A stretch of 64,000 nt of DNA, from positions 1-64,000 of the forward strand of contig JAPMTP010000104.1 in the NCBI GenBank assembly GCA_026413225.1, read 5' to 3'. The first letter of the stretch is position 1; the number at the start of each line of letters is the position of its first letter. Below the pieces are notes generated by a model that saw only the letters and a program-made list of their open reading frames with translations, was not told where the DNA came from and searched no databases. This DNA comes from Otis tarda (Eukaryota; Chordata; Aves; Otidiformes; Otididae). Both the position numbers and the translations under genes were made by a program. Shown one piece after another: positions 20,501 through 35,093 of this stretch.

Positions 20501-23500
20501 TTGCCACCAGCAGCACCTGGGCGTCCCCGAAAAAAAACCCCGAAAAATCACGAACGTCGGACGATTGCTCCCACACCAAAAGTGCCAGCCACTCAAGCTC
20601 TTGCTGCTCCTCAGCAGCCATTGGCAGAGCATCTACAGCACCACAGACATCGGGGCTCCTGGCTTTCCCTGAGGAGCAGGGCTTCGACGTTTGCCACCAG
20701 CTGCACCTGGGCGCCCCCCGAAAAAAAACCCAAAAAAATCACGAACGTCGGACGATTGCTCCCACACCAAAAGTGACAGCCACTCAAGCTCTGGCTGCTC
20801 CTCAGCGGCCATTGGCAGCGCATCTACAGCACCACAGACTTTGGGGCTCCGGGCTTTCCCTGAGGAGCAGGGCTTCGATGTTTGCCAACAGCTGCACCTG
20901 GTCGCCCCCCGAAAAAAAACCCCGAAAAATCACGAACGTCGGACGATTGCTCCCACACCAAAAGTGCCAGCCACTCAAGCTCTTGCTGCTCCTCAGCGCC
21001 CATTGGCAGCGCATCTACAGCACCACAGACATTGGGGCTCCGGGCTTTCCCTGAGGAGCAGGGCTTCAACGTTTGCCACCAGCCCCACCTGGGCGCAACC
21101 CGAAAAAAAAACCCCGAAAAATCACGAACGTCGGACGATTGCTCCCACACCAAAAGTGCCAGCCACTCAAGCTCTTGCTGCTCCTCAGCAGCCATTTTCA
21201 GCTCATCTACAGCACCACAGACATTGGGGCTCCGGGCTTTCCCTGAGGAGCAGGGCTTCGACGTTTGCCACCAGCTGCACGTGGGCGCCCCCCGGAATAA
21301 AACCCCGAAAAGTCACGAACGTCGGACGATTGCTCCCACCCCAAAAGTGCCAGCCACTCAAGCTCTTGCTGCTCCTCAGCGGCCATTGGCAGCGCATCTA
21401 CAGCAGCACAGACATTGGGGCTCCGGGCTTTCCCTGAGGAGCAGGGCTTCGACGTTTGCCACCAGCTGCACCTGGGCGCCTCCCAAAAAAAAGACCCCAA
21501 AAAATCACGAACGTTGGACGATTGCTCCCACCCCAAAAGTGCCAGCCACTCAAGCTCTTGCTGCTCCTCAGCGGCCATTGGCAGCGCATCTACAGCAGCA
21601 CAGACACTGGGGCTCCGGGCTTTCCCTGAGGAGCAGGGCTTCAACGTTTGCCACCAGGCCCACCTGGGCGCAACCCAAAAAAAAACCCCGAAAAATAACG
21701 AACGTCGGACGATTGCTCCCACACCAAAAGTGCCAGCCACTCAAGCTCTTGCTGCTCCTCAGCAGCCATTGGCAGCGCATCTACAGCACCACAGACATTG
21801 GGGCTCCAGTCTTGCCCTGAGGAGCAGGGCTTCGACGTTTGCCACCAGCTGCACGTGGGCGCCCCCCGAAAAAAAACCCGGGAAAATCACGAACGTCGGA
21901 CGATTGCTCCCACCTCAAAAGTGCCAGCCACTCAAGCTCTTGCTGCTCCTCAGCGGCCATTGGCAGCGCATGTACAGCAGCACAGACATTGGGGCTCCGG
22001 TCTTTCCCTGAGGAGCAGGGCTTCGATGTTTGCCACCAGCTGCACCTGGGCGCCCCCCCAAAAAAACCCCAAAAAATCACGAACGTCGGACAATTGCTCC
22101 CACACCAAAAGTGCCAGCCACTCAAGCTCTTGCTGCTCCTCAGCGGCCATTGGCAGCGCATCTACAGCAGCACAGACACTGGGGCTCCGGGCTTTCCCTG
22201 AGGAGCAGGGCTTCGACGTTTCCCACCAGCCGCACCTGGGCGCAACTCGAAAAAAATACCTGAAAAATCACGAGCGTCGGACGATTGCTCCCACACCAAA
22301 AGTGCCAGCCACTCAAGCTCTTGCTGCTCCTCAGCAGCCATTGGCAGAGCATCTACAGCAGCACAGACATAGGGGCTCCGGGCTTTCCCTGAGGAGCAGG
22401 GCTTTGACGTTTGCCACCAGCTGCACCTGGGAGCCCCCCGAAAAAAAACCCCGAAAAATCACGAACGTCGGACGATTGCTCCCACACCAAAAGTGCCAGC
22501 CACTCAAGCTCTTGCTGCTCCTCAGCAGCCATTGGCAGCGCATCTACAGCAGCACAGACATGGGGGCTCCGGGCTTTCCCTGAGGAGCAGGGCTTCGACG
22601 TTTGCCACCAGCTGCACCTCAGTGCCCCCTGAAAAAAACGTCAAAAATTCACGAACGTCGGACGATTGCTCCCACCCCAAAAGTGCCAGACACTCAAGCT
22701 CTTGCTGCTCCTCAGCGGCCATTGGCAGCGCATCTACAGTACCACAGACACTGGGGCTCCGGGCTTTCCCTGAGGAGCAGGGCTTCGACGTTTGCCACCA
22801 GCAGCACGTGGGCGCCCCGAAAAAAACCCCGAAAAATCACGAACGTCGGACGATTGCTCCCACACCAAAAGTGCCAGCCACTCAAGCTCTTGCTGCTCCT
22901 CAGCAGCCATTGGCAGAGCATCTACAGCACCACAGACATTGGGGCTCCAGGCTTTCCCTGAGGAGCAGGGCTTCGAGGTTTGCCACCAGCTGCACGTGGG
23001 CCCCTCCCAAAAAAAAACCCCGAAAAATCACGAACGTCGGACGATTGCTCCATCACCAAAAGTGCCAGCCACTCAAGGTCTTGCTGTTCCTCAGCGGCCA
23101 TTGGCAGCGCATCTACAGCACCACAGACATTGGGGCTCCGGGCTTTCCCTGAGGAGCAGGGCTTCGACGTTTGCCACCAGCTGCACCTGGGTGCCCCCCG
23201 AAAAAAAACGCCAAAAAATCACGAACGTCGGACGATTGCTCCCACACCAAAAGTGCCAGCCACTCAAGCTCTTGCTGCTCCTCAGCGGCCATTGGCAGAG
23301 CATCTACAGCACCACAGACATTGGGGCTCCGGGCTTTCCCTGAGGAGCAGGGCTTCGACGTTTGCCACCAGCTGCACCTGGGCGCCCCCCGAAAGAAAAA
23401 CCCTCAAAACTCACCAACGTCGGACGATTGCTCCCACACCAAAAGTGCCAGCCACTCAAGCTCTTGCTGCTCCTCAGCGGCCATTGGCAGCGCATCTACA

Positions 23501-26500
23501 GCACCACAGACACTGGGGCTCCGGTCTTTCCCTGAGGAGCAGGGCTGCGACATTTACCACCAGCTGCACGTGGGCGCCCCCCGGAAAAAAACCCCTCAAA
23601 AATCACGAACGTCGGACGATTGCTCCCACCACAAACGTGCCAGCCACTCAAGCTCTTGCTGCTCCTCAGCGGCCATTGGCAGCGCATCTACAGCACCAGA
23701 GAAATTGGGGCTCCGGGCTTTCCCTGAGGAGCAGGGCTTCGACGTTTGCCACCAGCTGCACCTGGGCGCCTCCTGAAAAAAATACGCTCAAAAATCACGA
23801 ACGTCGGACGATTGCTCCCACACAGAAAGTGCCAGCCACTCAAGCTCTTGCTGCTCCTCAGCGGCCATTGGTAGCGCATCTACAGCAGCACAGACATTGG
23901 GGCTCCGGGCTTTCCCTGAGGTGCAGGGCTTCCACGCTTGCCACCAACTGCACCTGGGCGCCCCCCAGAAAAAAAACACCAAAAATCACGAACGTCGGAC
24001 GATTGCTCCCACAAAAAAAGTGCCAGCCACTCAAGCTCTTGCTGCTCCTCAGCGCCCATTGGCAGCGCATCTACAGCAGCACAGACATTGGGGCTCCGGG
24101 CTTTCCCTGAGGAGCAGGGCTTCGACGTTTGCCAGCAGCTGCACGTGGGCGGCCTCCGAAAAAAAACCCCGAAAAATCACAAATGTCGGACGATTGCTCC
24201 CTCACCAACATGCCAGCCACTCAAGCTCTTGCTGCTCCTCAGAGGCCATTGGCAGCGCATCTATAGCAGAACAGACACTGGGGCTCTGGGCTTTCCCTGA
24301 GGAGCAGGACTGCGACATTTACCACCAGATGCACTTGGGCGCACCCTGAAAAACCCCGAAAAATCACGAACGTCGGACCATTGCTCCATCACCAAAAGTG
24401 CCAGCCACTCAAGCTCTTGCTGTCCTCAGCGGCCATTGGCAGCGCATCTACAGCACCAAAGACATTGGGGCTCCGGTTGTTCCCTGAGGAGCACACCTTG
24501 AAGTTTGCCACCAGCTGCACCTGGGCGCCCCTCGAAAAAAAAACCCGAAAAATCACGAACGTCGGACGATTGCTCCCACACCAAAAGTGCCAGCCACTCA
24601 AGCTCTTGCTGCTCCTCAGCGGCCATTGGCATTGCATCTACAGCACCACAGATATTGGGGCTCCGGGCTTTCCCTGAGGAGGAGGGCTTCAATGTTTGCC
24701 ACCAGCCGCACGTGGGCGCCCTCCGAAAAAAACCCCCAAAAATCACGAACGTCGGACGATTGCTCCCACAAAAAAAGTGCCAGCCACTCAAGCTCTTGCT
24801 GCTCCTCAGCGGCCATTGGCAGCGCATCTACAGCACCACAGACATTGGGGCTCCGGGCTTTCCCTGAGGAGCAGGGCTTCGACGTTTGCCACCAGCCACA
24901 CCTGGGCGCCCCCCGAAAAAAAACCCCGAAAAATCGCGAACGTCGGACGATTGCTCCCACACCACAAGTGCCAGCCACTCAAGCTCTTGCTGCTCCTCAG
25001 CGGCCATTGGCAGCACATCTACAGCAGCACAGACACTGGGGCTCCGGGCCTTCCCTGAGGAGCAGGGCTTCGACGTTTGCAAGCATATGCACATTGGCGC
25101 CCCCAGAAAAACCCCGAAAAATCATGAACGTCGGACGATTGCTCCCTCACCAAAAGTGCAAGCCACTCAAGCTCTTGCTGCTCCTCAGCAGCCATTGGCA
25201 GCGCATCTACAGCAACACAGACATTGGGGCTCCGGGCTTTCCCTGAGGAGCAGGGCTTCGACGTTTGCCATCAGCTGCACCTGGGCGCCCCCAGAAAATA
25301 AAACCCCAAAAAATCACGAACGTCAGACGATTGCTCCCACACCAAAAGTGACAGCCACTCAAGCTCTTGGTGCTCCTCTGCGGCCATTGGCAGAGCATAT
25401 ACAGCACCAAAGACATTGGGGCTCCAGGCTTTCCCTGAGGAGCAGGGCTTCGACGTTTGTCACCAGCTGCACCTGGGCGCCCCCCGGAAAAAATACCCTC
25501 AAAAATCACCAATGTCAGACAATTGCTCCCACACCAAATGTGCCAGCCACTCAAGCTCTTGCTGCTCCTCAGAGGCAATTGGCAGCGCATCTAAAGCACC
25601 ACTGACATTGGGGCTCCGGGCTTGCCCTGAGGAGCAGGGCTTCGACGTTTGCCACCAGCTGCAGCTGGGCGCCCCCTGAAAAAAAACCCAAAAAAACTAT
25701 TAACGTCGAATGATTGCTCCCACACCTAAAGTGCCAGCCACTCAAGCTCTTGCTGCTCCTCAGCGCCCATTGGCAGCGCATCTACAGCACCACAGACACT
25801 GCGGCTCCGGGCTTTTCCCGAGGAGCAGGGCTTCGATTTTTGCCACCAGCTGCATGTGGGCGCCCCCCGAAAATAAAACCCCGAAAAATCAAGAACGTTG
25901 GATGATTGCTCCCACCCCAAAAGTGCCAGCCACTCAAGCTCTTGCTGCTCCTCAGCGGCCATTGGCAGTGGATCTACAGCAGAACAGACTTTGGGGTTCC
26001 AGGCTTTCCCTGAGGAGCAGGTCTTCAACGTTTGCCACCAGCCGCACCTGGGCGCCCCCCGAAAAAAACCCCCGAAAAATCACGAACGTCGGACGATTGC
26101 TCCCACACCACAAATGCCAGCCACTCAAGCTCTTGCTGCTCCTTATTGGTCATTGGCAGAGCATCTACAGCACCACAGACATTGGGGCTCCGGTCGTTCC
26201 CTGAGGAGCAGGGCTTCGACGTTTGCCACCAGCTGCACCTGGGCGCCTCCTGAAAAAAAAACCCCGAAAAATCACGAGCGTCGGATGATTGCTCCCACAC
26301 CAAAAGTGCCAGCCACTCAAGCTCTTCCTGCTCCTCAGCGGCCATTTTCAGCACATCTACAGCAGCACAGACAATTGGGTTCCGGGCTTTCCCTGACAAT
26401 CAGGGCTTCGATGTTTGCCACCAGCTGCACCTGGGAGCCCCCTGAAAAAAAACCCCAAAAAATCACAAATATCGGACGATTGCTCCCACACCAAAAGTGC

Positions 26501-29500
26501 CAGCCACTCAAGCTCTTGCTGCTCCTCAGCGGCCATTGGCAGCGCATCTACAGCACCACAGACATTGGGGCTCCGGGCTTTCCCTGAGGAGCAGGGCTTC
26601 GACGTTTGCCACCAGATGCACCTGGGCGCCCTCAGAAAATAAAACCCCGAAAATTAAGAACGTCAGACAATTGCTCCCACAACAAAAGTACCCGCCACTC
26701 AAGCTCTTGCTGCTCCTCAGCGGCCATTTTCAGCGCATCTACACCAGCAGAGACATTGGGGCTCCGGGCCTTCCCTGACAAGCAAGGCACCGACGTTTGC
26801 CTGCAGCTGCACTTGGGCGCCCCCGAAAAAAAAGCCCGAAAAATCACGAACGTCGGACGATTGCTCCCACACCAAAAGTGCCAGCCACTCAAGCTCGTGC
26901 TGCTCCTCAGCGGCCATTGGGAGCTCATCTACAGCAGCACAGACATTGGGGCTCCGGGCTTTCCCTGAGGAGCAGGGCTTCGATGTTTGTCACCAGCTGC
27001 ACCTGGGCGCACCCCGAAAAAAAATAACGAAAACTCACGAACGTCGGACTATTGCTTCCACCCCAAAATTGCCAGCCACTCAAGCTCTTGCTGCTCCTCA
27101 GCGGCCATTGGCAGCGCATCTACAGCACCACAGACATTGGGGCTCCGGGCTTTCCCTGAGGAGCAGGGCTCCAACGTTTGCCACCAGCCGCACCTGGGCA
27201 CCCCCCGAAGAAAAACCCTGAAAACTGACGAACGTCGGACGATTGCTCCCACCCCAAAAGTGCCAGCCACTCAAGCTCTTGCTGCTCCTCAGAGGCCATT
27301 GGCAGCGCATCTACAGCACCACAGACATTGGGGCTCCGGGCTTTCCCTGAGGAGGAGGGCTTCGACGTTTGCCACCAGCTGCACCTGGGCACCCCCCGAA
27401 AAAAAAACCAGAAAATCACGAACGTTGGACAACTGCTGCCACACCAAAAGTGCCAGCCACTCAAACTCTTGCTGCTCCTCAGAGGCCATTGGCAGCGCAT
27501 CTACAGTACCACAGACATTTGGGCTCCCCGCTTTCCCTGAGGAGCAGGGCTTGGACGTTTGCCACCAGCTGCACGTGTGCGCCCCCCGAAAAAAAAAACG
27601 GAAAAATCACGAACGTCGGACGATTGCTCCCTCCCCAGAAGTGCCAGCGACTCAAGCTCTTGCTGCTCCTCAACGGACGTTGGCAGCACATCTACAGCAC
27701 CACAGACATTGGGGCTCCGGTCTTTCCCTGAGCAGCAGTGCTTCGACGTTTGCCACCGGTCGCACGTGGGCGCCCCCGGAAAAAAACCCCGAGAAATCAC
27801 GAACGTCGGACGATTGCTCCCACACCAAAAGTGCCAGCCACTCAAGCTCTTGCTGCTCCTCAGCGGCCATTGGTAGCGCATATACAGCACCACAGATATT
27901 GGGTCTCCGGACTTTCCCTGACGAGCAGGGCTTCGACGTTTGCCACCAGATGCACCTGGGCGCCCCCAGAAAATAAAACCTCGAAAAATTAAGAACGTCA
28001 GACAATTGCTCCCACACCAAAAGTGCCAGCCACTCAAGCTCTTGCTGCTCCTCAGCGGCCATTTTCAGCTCATCTACAGCAGCACAGACATTGGGGCTCC
28101 TCAGCGGCCCAAAAGTGCCAGCGACTCAAGTTCTTGGTGCTCCTCAGCGGCCATTGGCAGCGCATCTACAGCACCACAGACATTGGGGCTCCGGGCTTTC
28201 CCTGAGGAGCAGGGCTTCAACGTTTGCCAACAGCTGCATGTGGGTGCCGCCAGAAAATAAAACACCGAAAAATCGCGAACGTCAGACGATTGCTCCCACC
28301 CCAAAAGTGCGAGCCACTCAAGCACTTGCTGCTCCTCAGCGGCCATTGGCAGCGCATCTACAGCACCACAGACATTGGTGCTCCGGGCTTTCCCTGAGGA
28401 GCAGGGCTTCGACGTTTGCCACCAGCCGCACCTGGGCGCCGCCCGTAAAAAGACCCCGAAAAATCACGGACGTCGGACCACTGCTCCCACACCAAAAGTG
28501 CCAGCCACTCAAGCTCTTGCTGCTCCTCACCGGCCATTGACAGCGCATCTTCAGCAGCACAGACATTAGGGCTCCGGGCTTTCCCTGAGGAGCAGGGCCT
28601 CGACTTTTGCCTCCAGCTGCAACTGGGCGCCCCCAGAAAAAAAAGCCCGAAAAATCACGAACGTAGGACGATTGCTCCCACACCAAAAGTGCCAGCCACT
28701 CAAGCTCTTGCTACTCCTCAGCGGCCATTTTCTGCGCATCTACAGCAGCAGAGACATTGAGGCTCCGGGCCTTCCCTGACAAGCAGGGCTTCGAAGTTTG
28801 CCTCCAGCTGCACCTGGGCGCGCCCCGAAAAAAAAAAAACGAAAACTCACGAACGTCGGACTATTGCTTCCACACCAAAACTGCCAGCCACTCAAGCTCT
28901 TGCTGATCCTCAGCGGCCATAGGCAGTGCATCTACAACACCACACACATTCGGGCTCCGGGCTTTCCCTCAGGAGCAGGGCTTCAACGTTTGCCACCAGC
29001 TGCATTTCGTTGCATCCAGAAAATAAAACATCGAAAAATTGCGAACGTCAGACGATTGCTCCCACACCAAAAGTGCCAAACACTCAAGCTCTTGCTGCTC
29101 CTCAGCGCCCATTGGCAGCGCATCTACAGCACCACTGACATTGGGGCTCCGGGCTTTCCCTGAGGAGGAGGGCTCCAACGTTTGCCACCAGCCGCACCTG
29201 GGCACCCCCCGAAGAAAAACCCTGAAAACTCACGAACGTCGGACGATTGCTCCCACACCAAAAGTGCCAGCCACTCAAGCTCTTGCTGCTCCTCAGCGGC
29301 CATTGGCAGCGCATCTACAACACCACACACATTGGGGCTCCGGGCTTTCCCTGAGGAGCAGGGCTTCAACGTTTGCCACCAGCTGCATGTCGTTGCCGCC
29401 AGAAAATAAAACACCGAAAAATTGCGAACGTCAGACGATTGCTCACACACCAAAAGTGCCAAACACTCAAGCTCTTGCTGCTCCTCAGCGGCCATTGGCA

Positions 29501-32040
29501 GCGCATCTACAGCACCACAGACATTGGGGCTCCGGGCTTTCCCTGAGGAGGAGGGCTCCAACGTTTGCCACCAGCCGCACCTGGGCACCCCCCGAAGAAA
29601 AACCCTGAAAACTCACGAACGTCGGACGATTGCTCCCACACCAAAAGTGCCAGCCACTCAAGCTCTTGCTGCTCCTCAGAGGCCATTGGCAGCGCATCTA
29701 CAACACCACACACATTGGGGCTCCGGGCTTTCCCTGAGGAGCAGGGCTTCGACGTTTGCCACCAGCCGCACATGGGCGCCCACCGAAAAAAACCCCCGAG
29801 AAATCACGAACGTCGGACGATTGCTCCCACACCTAAAGTGCCAGCCACTCAAGCTCTTGCTGCTCCTCAGAGGCCATTGGCAGCGCATCTACAGCAGCAC
29901 AGACAATTGGGCTCCGGGCCTTCCCTGAGGAGCAGGGCTTCGACGTTTGCCACCACCTGTACGTTAACGCCCCCCGAAAAAAAAACCCCGAAAAATCACG
30001 AACGTCGGACGATTGCTCCCACACCAAAAGTGCCAGCCACTCAAGCTCTTGCTGATCCACAAAGGCCATTGGCAGCGCATCTACAGCACCACAGACATTG
30101 TGGCTCCGGACTTGCCCTGAGGAGCAGGGCTTCGACGTTTGCCACCAGCTGCACCTGGGCGCCCCCAGAAAATAAAACCATGAAAAATCAAGAACGTCGG
30201 ACGATTACTCCCACCCCAAAAGTGCCAGCCACTGAAGCTCTTGCTGCTCCTCAGCGCCCATTGGCAGCGCATCTAGAGCACCACAGACATTGGGGCTCCG
30301 GGCTTTCCCTAAGGAGCATAGCTTCGACATTTGCCAGCAGCTGCTCCTGGGTGCCCCCCGAATAAAACCCCGAAAAATCACGAACGTCGGACGATTGCTC
30401 CCACACCAAAAGTGCAAGCCACTCAAGCTCTTGCTTCTCCTCAGCGGCCATTGGCAGCGCATCTACAGCACTACAGACATTGGGGTTCCAGGCTTTCCCT
30501 GAGGAGCAGGGCTTCGACGTTTGCCACCAGCCACACCTGGGCGCCCCCGAAAAAAAAACCCCGAAAAATCGCGAACGTCGGACGATTGCTCCCACACCAC
30601 AAGTGCCAGCCACTCAAGCTCTTGCTGCTCCTCAGCGGCCATTGGCAGCACATCTACAGCAGCACAGACACTGGGGCTCCGGGCTTTCCCTGAGGAGCAG
30701 GGCTTCGACGTTTGCAAGCATATGCACATTGGCGCCCCCAGAAAAACCCCGAAAAATCATGAACGTCGGACGATTGCTCCCACCCCAAAAGTGCAAGCCA
30801 CTCAAGCTCTTGCTGCTCCTCAGCAGCCATTGGCAGCGCATCTACAGCAGCACAGACATTGGGGCTCCGGGCTTTCCCTGAGGAGCAGGGCTTCAACGTT
30901 TGTCACCAGCTGCACCTGGGCGCCCCCAGAAAATAAAACCCTCAAAAATCACCAATGTCAGACAATTGCTCCCACACCAAATGTGCCAGCCACTCAAGCT
31001 CTTGGTGCTCCTCAGCGGCCATTGGCAGAGCATATACAGCACCAAAGACATTGGGGTTCCGGGCTTTCCCTGAGGAGCAGGGCTTCGACGTTTGTCACCA
31101 GCTGCACCTGGGCGCCCCCAGAAAATAAAACCCCAAAAAATCACGAACGTCAGACGATTGCTCACACACCAAAAGTGCCAAACACTCAAGCTCTTGCTGC
31201 TCCTCAGCGGCCATTGGCAGCGCATCTACAGCACCACAGACATTGGGGCTCCGGGCTTTCCCTGAGGAGGAGGGCTCCAACGTTTGCTACCAGCCGCACC
31301 TGGGCACCCCCCGAAGAAAAACCCTGAAAACTCACGAACGTCGGACGATTGCTCCCACACCAAAAGTGCCAGCCACTCAAGCTCTCGCTGCTCCTCAGAG
31401 GCCATTGGCAGCCCATATACAGCAGCACAGACAATTGGGCTCTGGGCTTTCCCTGAGGAGCAGTGCTTCAACGTTTGCCACCAGCTGCACGTGGGCGCCC
31501 CCCGAAAAAAAAACCCCGAAAAATTAAGAACGTCAGACAATTGCTCCCACACCAAAAGTACCAGCCACTCAAGCTCTTGCTGCTCCTCAGCGGCCATTTT
31601 CAGTTCATCTACAGCAGCACAGACATTGGGGCTCCGGGCCTTCCCTGACAAGCAGGGCTTCGACGTTTGCCACCAGCTGCACCTGGGCGCGCCCCGAAAA
31701 AAAAAAAACGAAAACTCACGAACGTCGGACTATTGCTTCCACACCAAAAGTGCCAGCCACTCAACCTCTTGCTGCTCCTCAGAGGCCATCGGCAGCGCAT
31801 CTACAGCACCACAGACATTGGGGCTCCGGGCTTTCCCTGAGGAGCAGGGCTTCAACGTTTGCCAACAGCTGCATGAGGGTGCCGCCAGAAAATAAAACAC
31901 CGAAAAATCGCGAACTTGAGACGATTGCTCTAACCCCAAAAGTGCGAGCCACTCAAGCACTTGCTGCTCCTCAGCGGCCATTGGCAGCGCATCTACAGCA
32001 CCACAGACAATTGGGCTCCGGGCTTTCCCTGAGGAGCAGG
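17501..32040 (+). repeat. 190-191 bp satellite array, left segment (about 76 monomers)
   Basis: Head-to-tail monomers, period 190-192 bp (for example equivalent bases at 18,026, 18,216, 18,406 and 18,597). Conserved blocks: GAACGTCGGACGATTGCTCC, CAAAAGTGCCAGCCACTCAA, CTCTTGCTGCTCCTCAGC, CATTGGCAGCGCATCTACAG, GGCTTTCCCTGAGGAGCAGG, TTCGACGTTTGCCACCAGC, then a variable A-rich linker. Several monomer subtypes differ mostly in the linker. Local multi-monomer duplications occur, for example a marker TTTGCAAGCATATGCAC at about 25,076 and 30,711. Both strands have long stop-poor frames (up to 501 codons at 18,597-20,102), which are by-products of the repeat. Confidence 0.95.
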
Positions 32041-35000
32041 GCTTCGACGTTTACCACCAGCCGCACCTGGGCGCCGCCCGTAAAAAGACCCCGAAAAATC
32101 ACGAACGTCGGAAGATTGCTCCCACACCAAAAGTGCCAGCCACTCAAGCTCTTGCTGCTCCTCAGCGGTCATTGGCAGCGCATCTACAGCACCACAGACA
32201 TTGGGGCTCCGGGCTTTCCCTGAGGAGCAGGGCCTCGACTTTTGCCTCCAGCTGCACGTGGGCGCCCCCAGAAAAAAAAGCCCGAAAAATCACGAACGTC
32301 GGACGATTGCTCGCACCCCAAAAGTGCCAGCCACTCAAGCTCTTGCTGCTCCTCAGCGGCCATTTTCAGCGCATCTACAGCAGCAGAGACATTGAGGCTC
32401 CGGGCCTTCCCTGACAAGCAGGGCTTCGACGTTTGCCACCAGCTGCACCTGGGCGCGCCCCGAAAAAAAAAAAACGAAAACTCACGAACGTCGGACTATT
32501 GCTTCCACACCAAAAGTGCCAGCCACTCAACCTCTTGCTGCTCCTCAGAGGCCATCGGCAGCGCATCTACAGCACCACAGACATTGGGGCTCCGGGCTTT
32601 CCCTGAGGAGCAGGGCTCCGACGGTTGCCACCAGCCGCACCTGGGCACCCCCCGAAGAAAAACCCTGAAAACTCACGAACGTCGGACGATTGCTCCCACA
32701 CAAAAAGTGCCAGGCACTCAAGCTCTTGCTGCTCCTCAGTGGCCATTGGCAGCGCATCTACAACACCACACACATTGGGGCTCCGGGCTTTCCCTGAGGA
32801 GCAGTGCTTCGACGTTTGCCACCAACCGCACCTGGGCGCCCCCCGAAAAAAAACCCCGAAAAATCACGAATGTCGGACGATTACTCCCACACCAAAAGTG
32901 CCAACCACTCAAGCTCTTGCTGCTCCTCAGCGGCCATTGGCAGCGCATCTACAGCAGCACAGACATTGGGGCTCCGGGATTTCCCTGAGGAGGAGGGCTC
33001 TAACGTTTGCCACCAGCCGCACCTGGGCACCCCCTGAAGAAAAACCCTGAAAACTCACGAACGTCGGACGATTGCTCCCACACAAAAAGTGCCAGCCACT
33101 CAAGCTCTTGCTGCTCCTCAGTGGCCATTGGCAGCGCATCTACAACACCACACACATTGGGGCTCCGGGCTTTCCCTGAGGAGCAGGGCTTTGACGTTTG
33201 CCACCAGCCACACCTGGGCGCCCCCCCGAAAAAAACGCCCGAAAAATCACGAATGTCGGACGATTGCTCCCACACCAAAAGTGCCAGCCACTCAAGCTCT
33301 TGCTGCTCCTCAGCGGCCATTGGTAGCGCATCTACAGCACCACAGACAATTGGGCTCCGGGCTTTCCCTGAGGAGCAGGGCTCCAACTTTTGCCTCCAGC
33401 TGCACCTGGGCACCCCCCGAAAAAAAAAACCAGAAAATCACGAACTTCGGACAACTTCTCCCACACCAAAAGTGCCAGCCACTCAAGCTCTTGCTGCTCC
33501 TCAGCTGCCATTGGCAGCGCATCTACAGCAGCACAGACAATTGGGCTCTGGGCTTTCCCTGAGGAGCAGGGCTTCGACTTTTGCCACCAGCCGCACGTGG
33601 GCGCCCCTCGAAAAAAAAACCGGAAAAATCACGAACGTCGGATGATTGCTCCCTCCCCAAACGTGCCAGCCACTCAAGCTCTTGCTGCTCCTCAACGGCC
33701 ATTGGCAGAGCATCTGCAGCACCACAGACATTGGGGCTCCGGTCTTTCCCTGAGGAGCAGTGCTTCGACGTTTGCCACCGGTCGCACCTGTGCTCCCCCG
33801 GAAAAACACCCCGAGAAATCACGAACGTCGGACGATTGCTCCCACACCTAAAGTGCCAGCCACTCAAGCTCTTGCTGCTCCTCAGCGGCCATTGGTAGCG
33901 CATATACAGCACCACAGACATTGGGTCTCCGGACTTTCCCTGACGAGCAGGGCTTCGACCTTTGCCACCAGCTGCACCTGGGCGCTCCCCGAAAAAAAAC
34001 CACGAAAAATCGCAAACATCGGACGATTGCTCCCACAAAAAAAGTGCCAGCCACTCAAGCTCTTGCTGCTCCTCAGCGGCCATTGGCAGCGCATCTACAG
34101 CACCACAGACATTGGGGCTCCAGGCTTTCCCTGAGGAGGAGGGCTCCAACGTTTTCCACCAGCTGCACCTGGGCACCCCCGAAAAAAAACCAGAAAATCA
34201 CGAACGTTGGACAACTGCTTCCACACTAAAGTGCCAGCCACTCAAGCTCTTGCTGCTCCTCAGTGGCCATTGGCAGCGCATCTACAGCACCACAGACATG
34301 GGGATTCCGATCTTGCCCTGAGGAGCAGGGCTTCGACGATTTCCAGCGGCCGCACCTGGGCGCCCCGACAAAAAACACCTAAAAATCACGAACGTCGGAC
34401 GATTGCTCCCACACCAAAAGTGCCAGCCACTCAAGCTCTTGCTGCTCCTCAGCGGCCATTGGCAGCGCATCTACAGCACCACAGACATTGGGGCTCCGGT
34501 CGTTCCCTGAGCAGCAGGGATTCGACGTTTGTCACCAGCTGCACCTGGGGGCACCCCGAAAAATATACCTTCAAAAATCACCTACATCGGACGATTGCTC
34601 CCACACCAAAAGTGCCAGCCACTCTAGCTCTTGCTGCTCCTCAGCGCCCATTGGCAGCGCATCTACAGCACCACAGACATTGGGGCTCCGGGCTTTCCCT
34701 GAGGAGCAGGGCTTCGACGATTTCCAACGGCCGCACCTGGGCGCCCCCGACAAAAAACACCTAAAAATCATGAACGTCGGACGATTGCTCCCACACCAAA
34801 AGTGCCAGCCACTCAAGCTCTTGCTGCTCCTCAGCGCCCATTGGCAGCGCATCTACAGCAGCACAGACACTGGGGCTCGGGCTTTTCCTGAGGAGCAGGG
34901 CTTCGATGTTTGTCACCAGCCGCACCTGGGCGCCCCCGAAAAAAAAAAAACCCTGACAAATCACGAACGTCGGACGATTGCTCCCACACCTAAAGTGCCA

Positions 35001-35093
35001 GCCACTCAATCTCTTGCTGCTCCTCAGCAGCCATTGGCAGTGCATACACAGCACCACAGACATTGGGGCTCCGGGCTTTCCCTGAGGAGCAGG
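32041..35093 (+). repeat. Higher-order repeat unit I (16 monomers)
   Basis: 3,053 bp from the variant GCTTCGACGTTTACCACC to the next copy of that variant. Diagnostic variants in fixed order: an A-run of 12 after GCGCGCCCCG (about 32,454), CTCCGACGGTTGCC (about 32,619), GCTCTAACGTTTGCC (about 32,997), CACCTGTGCTCCCCCGG (about 33,784) and ATACCTTCAAAAATCACC (about 34,566). Confidence 0.85.
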
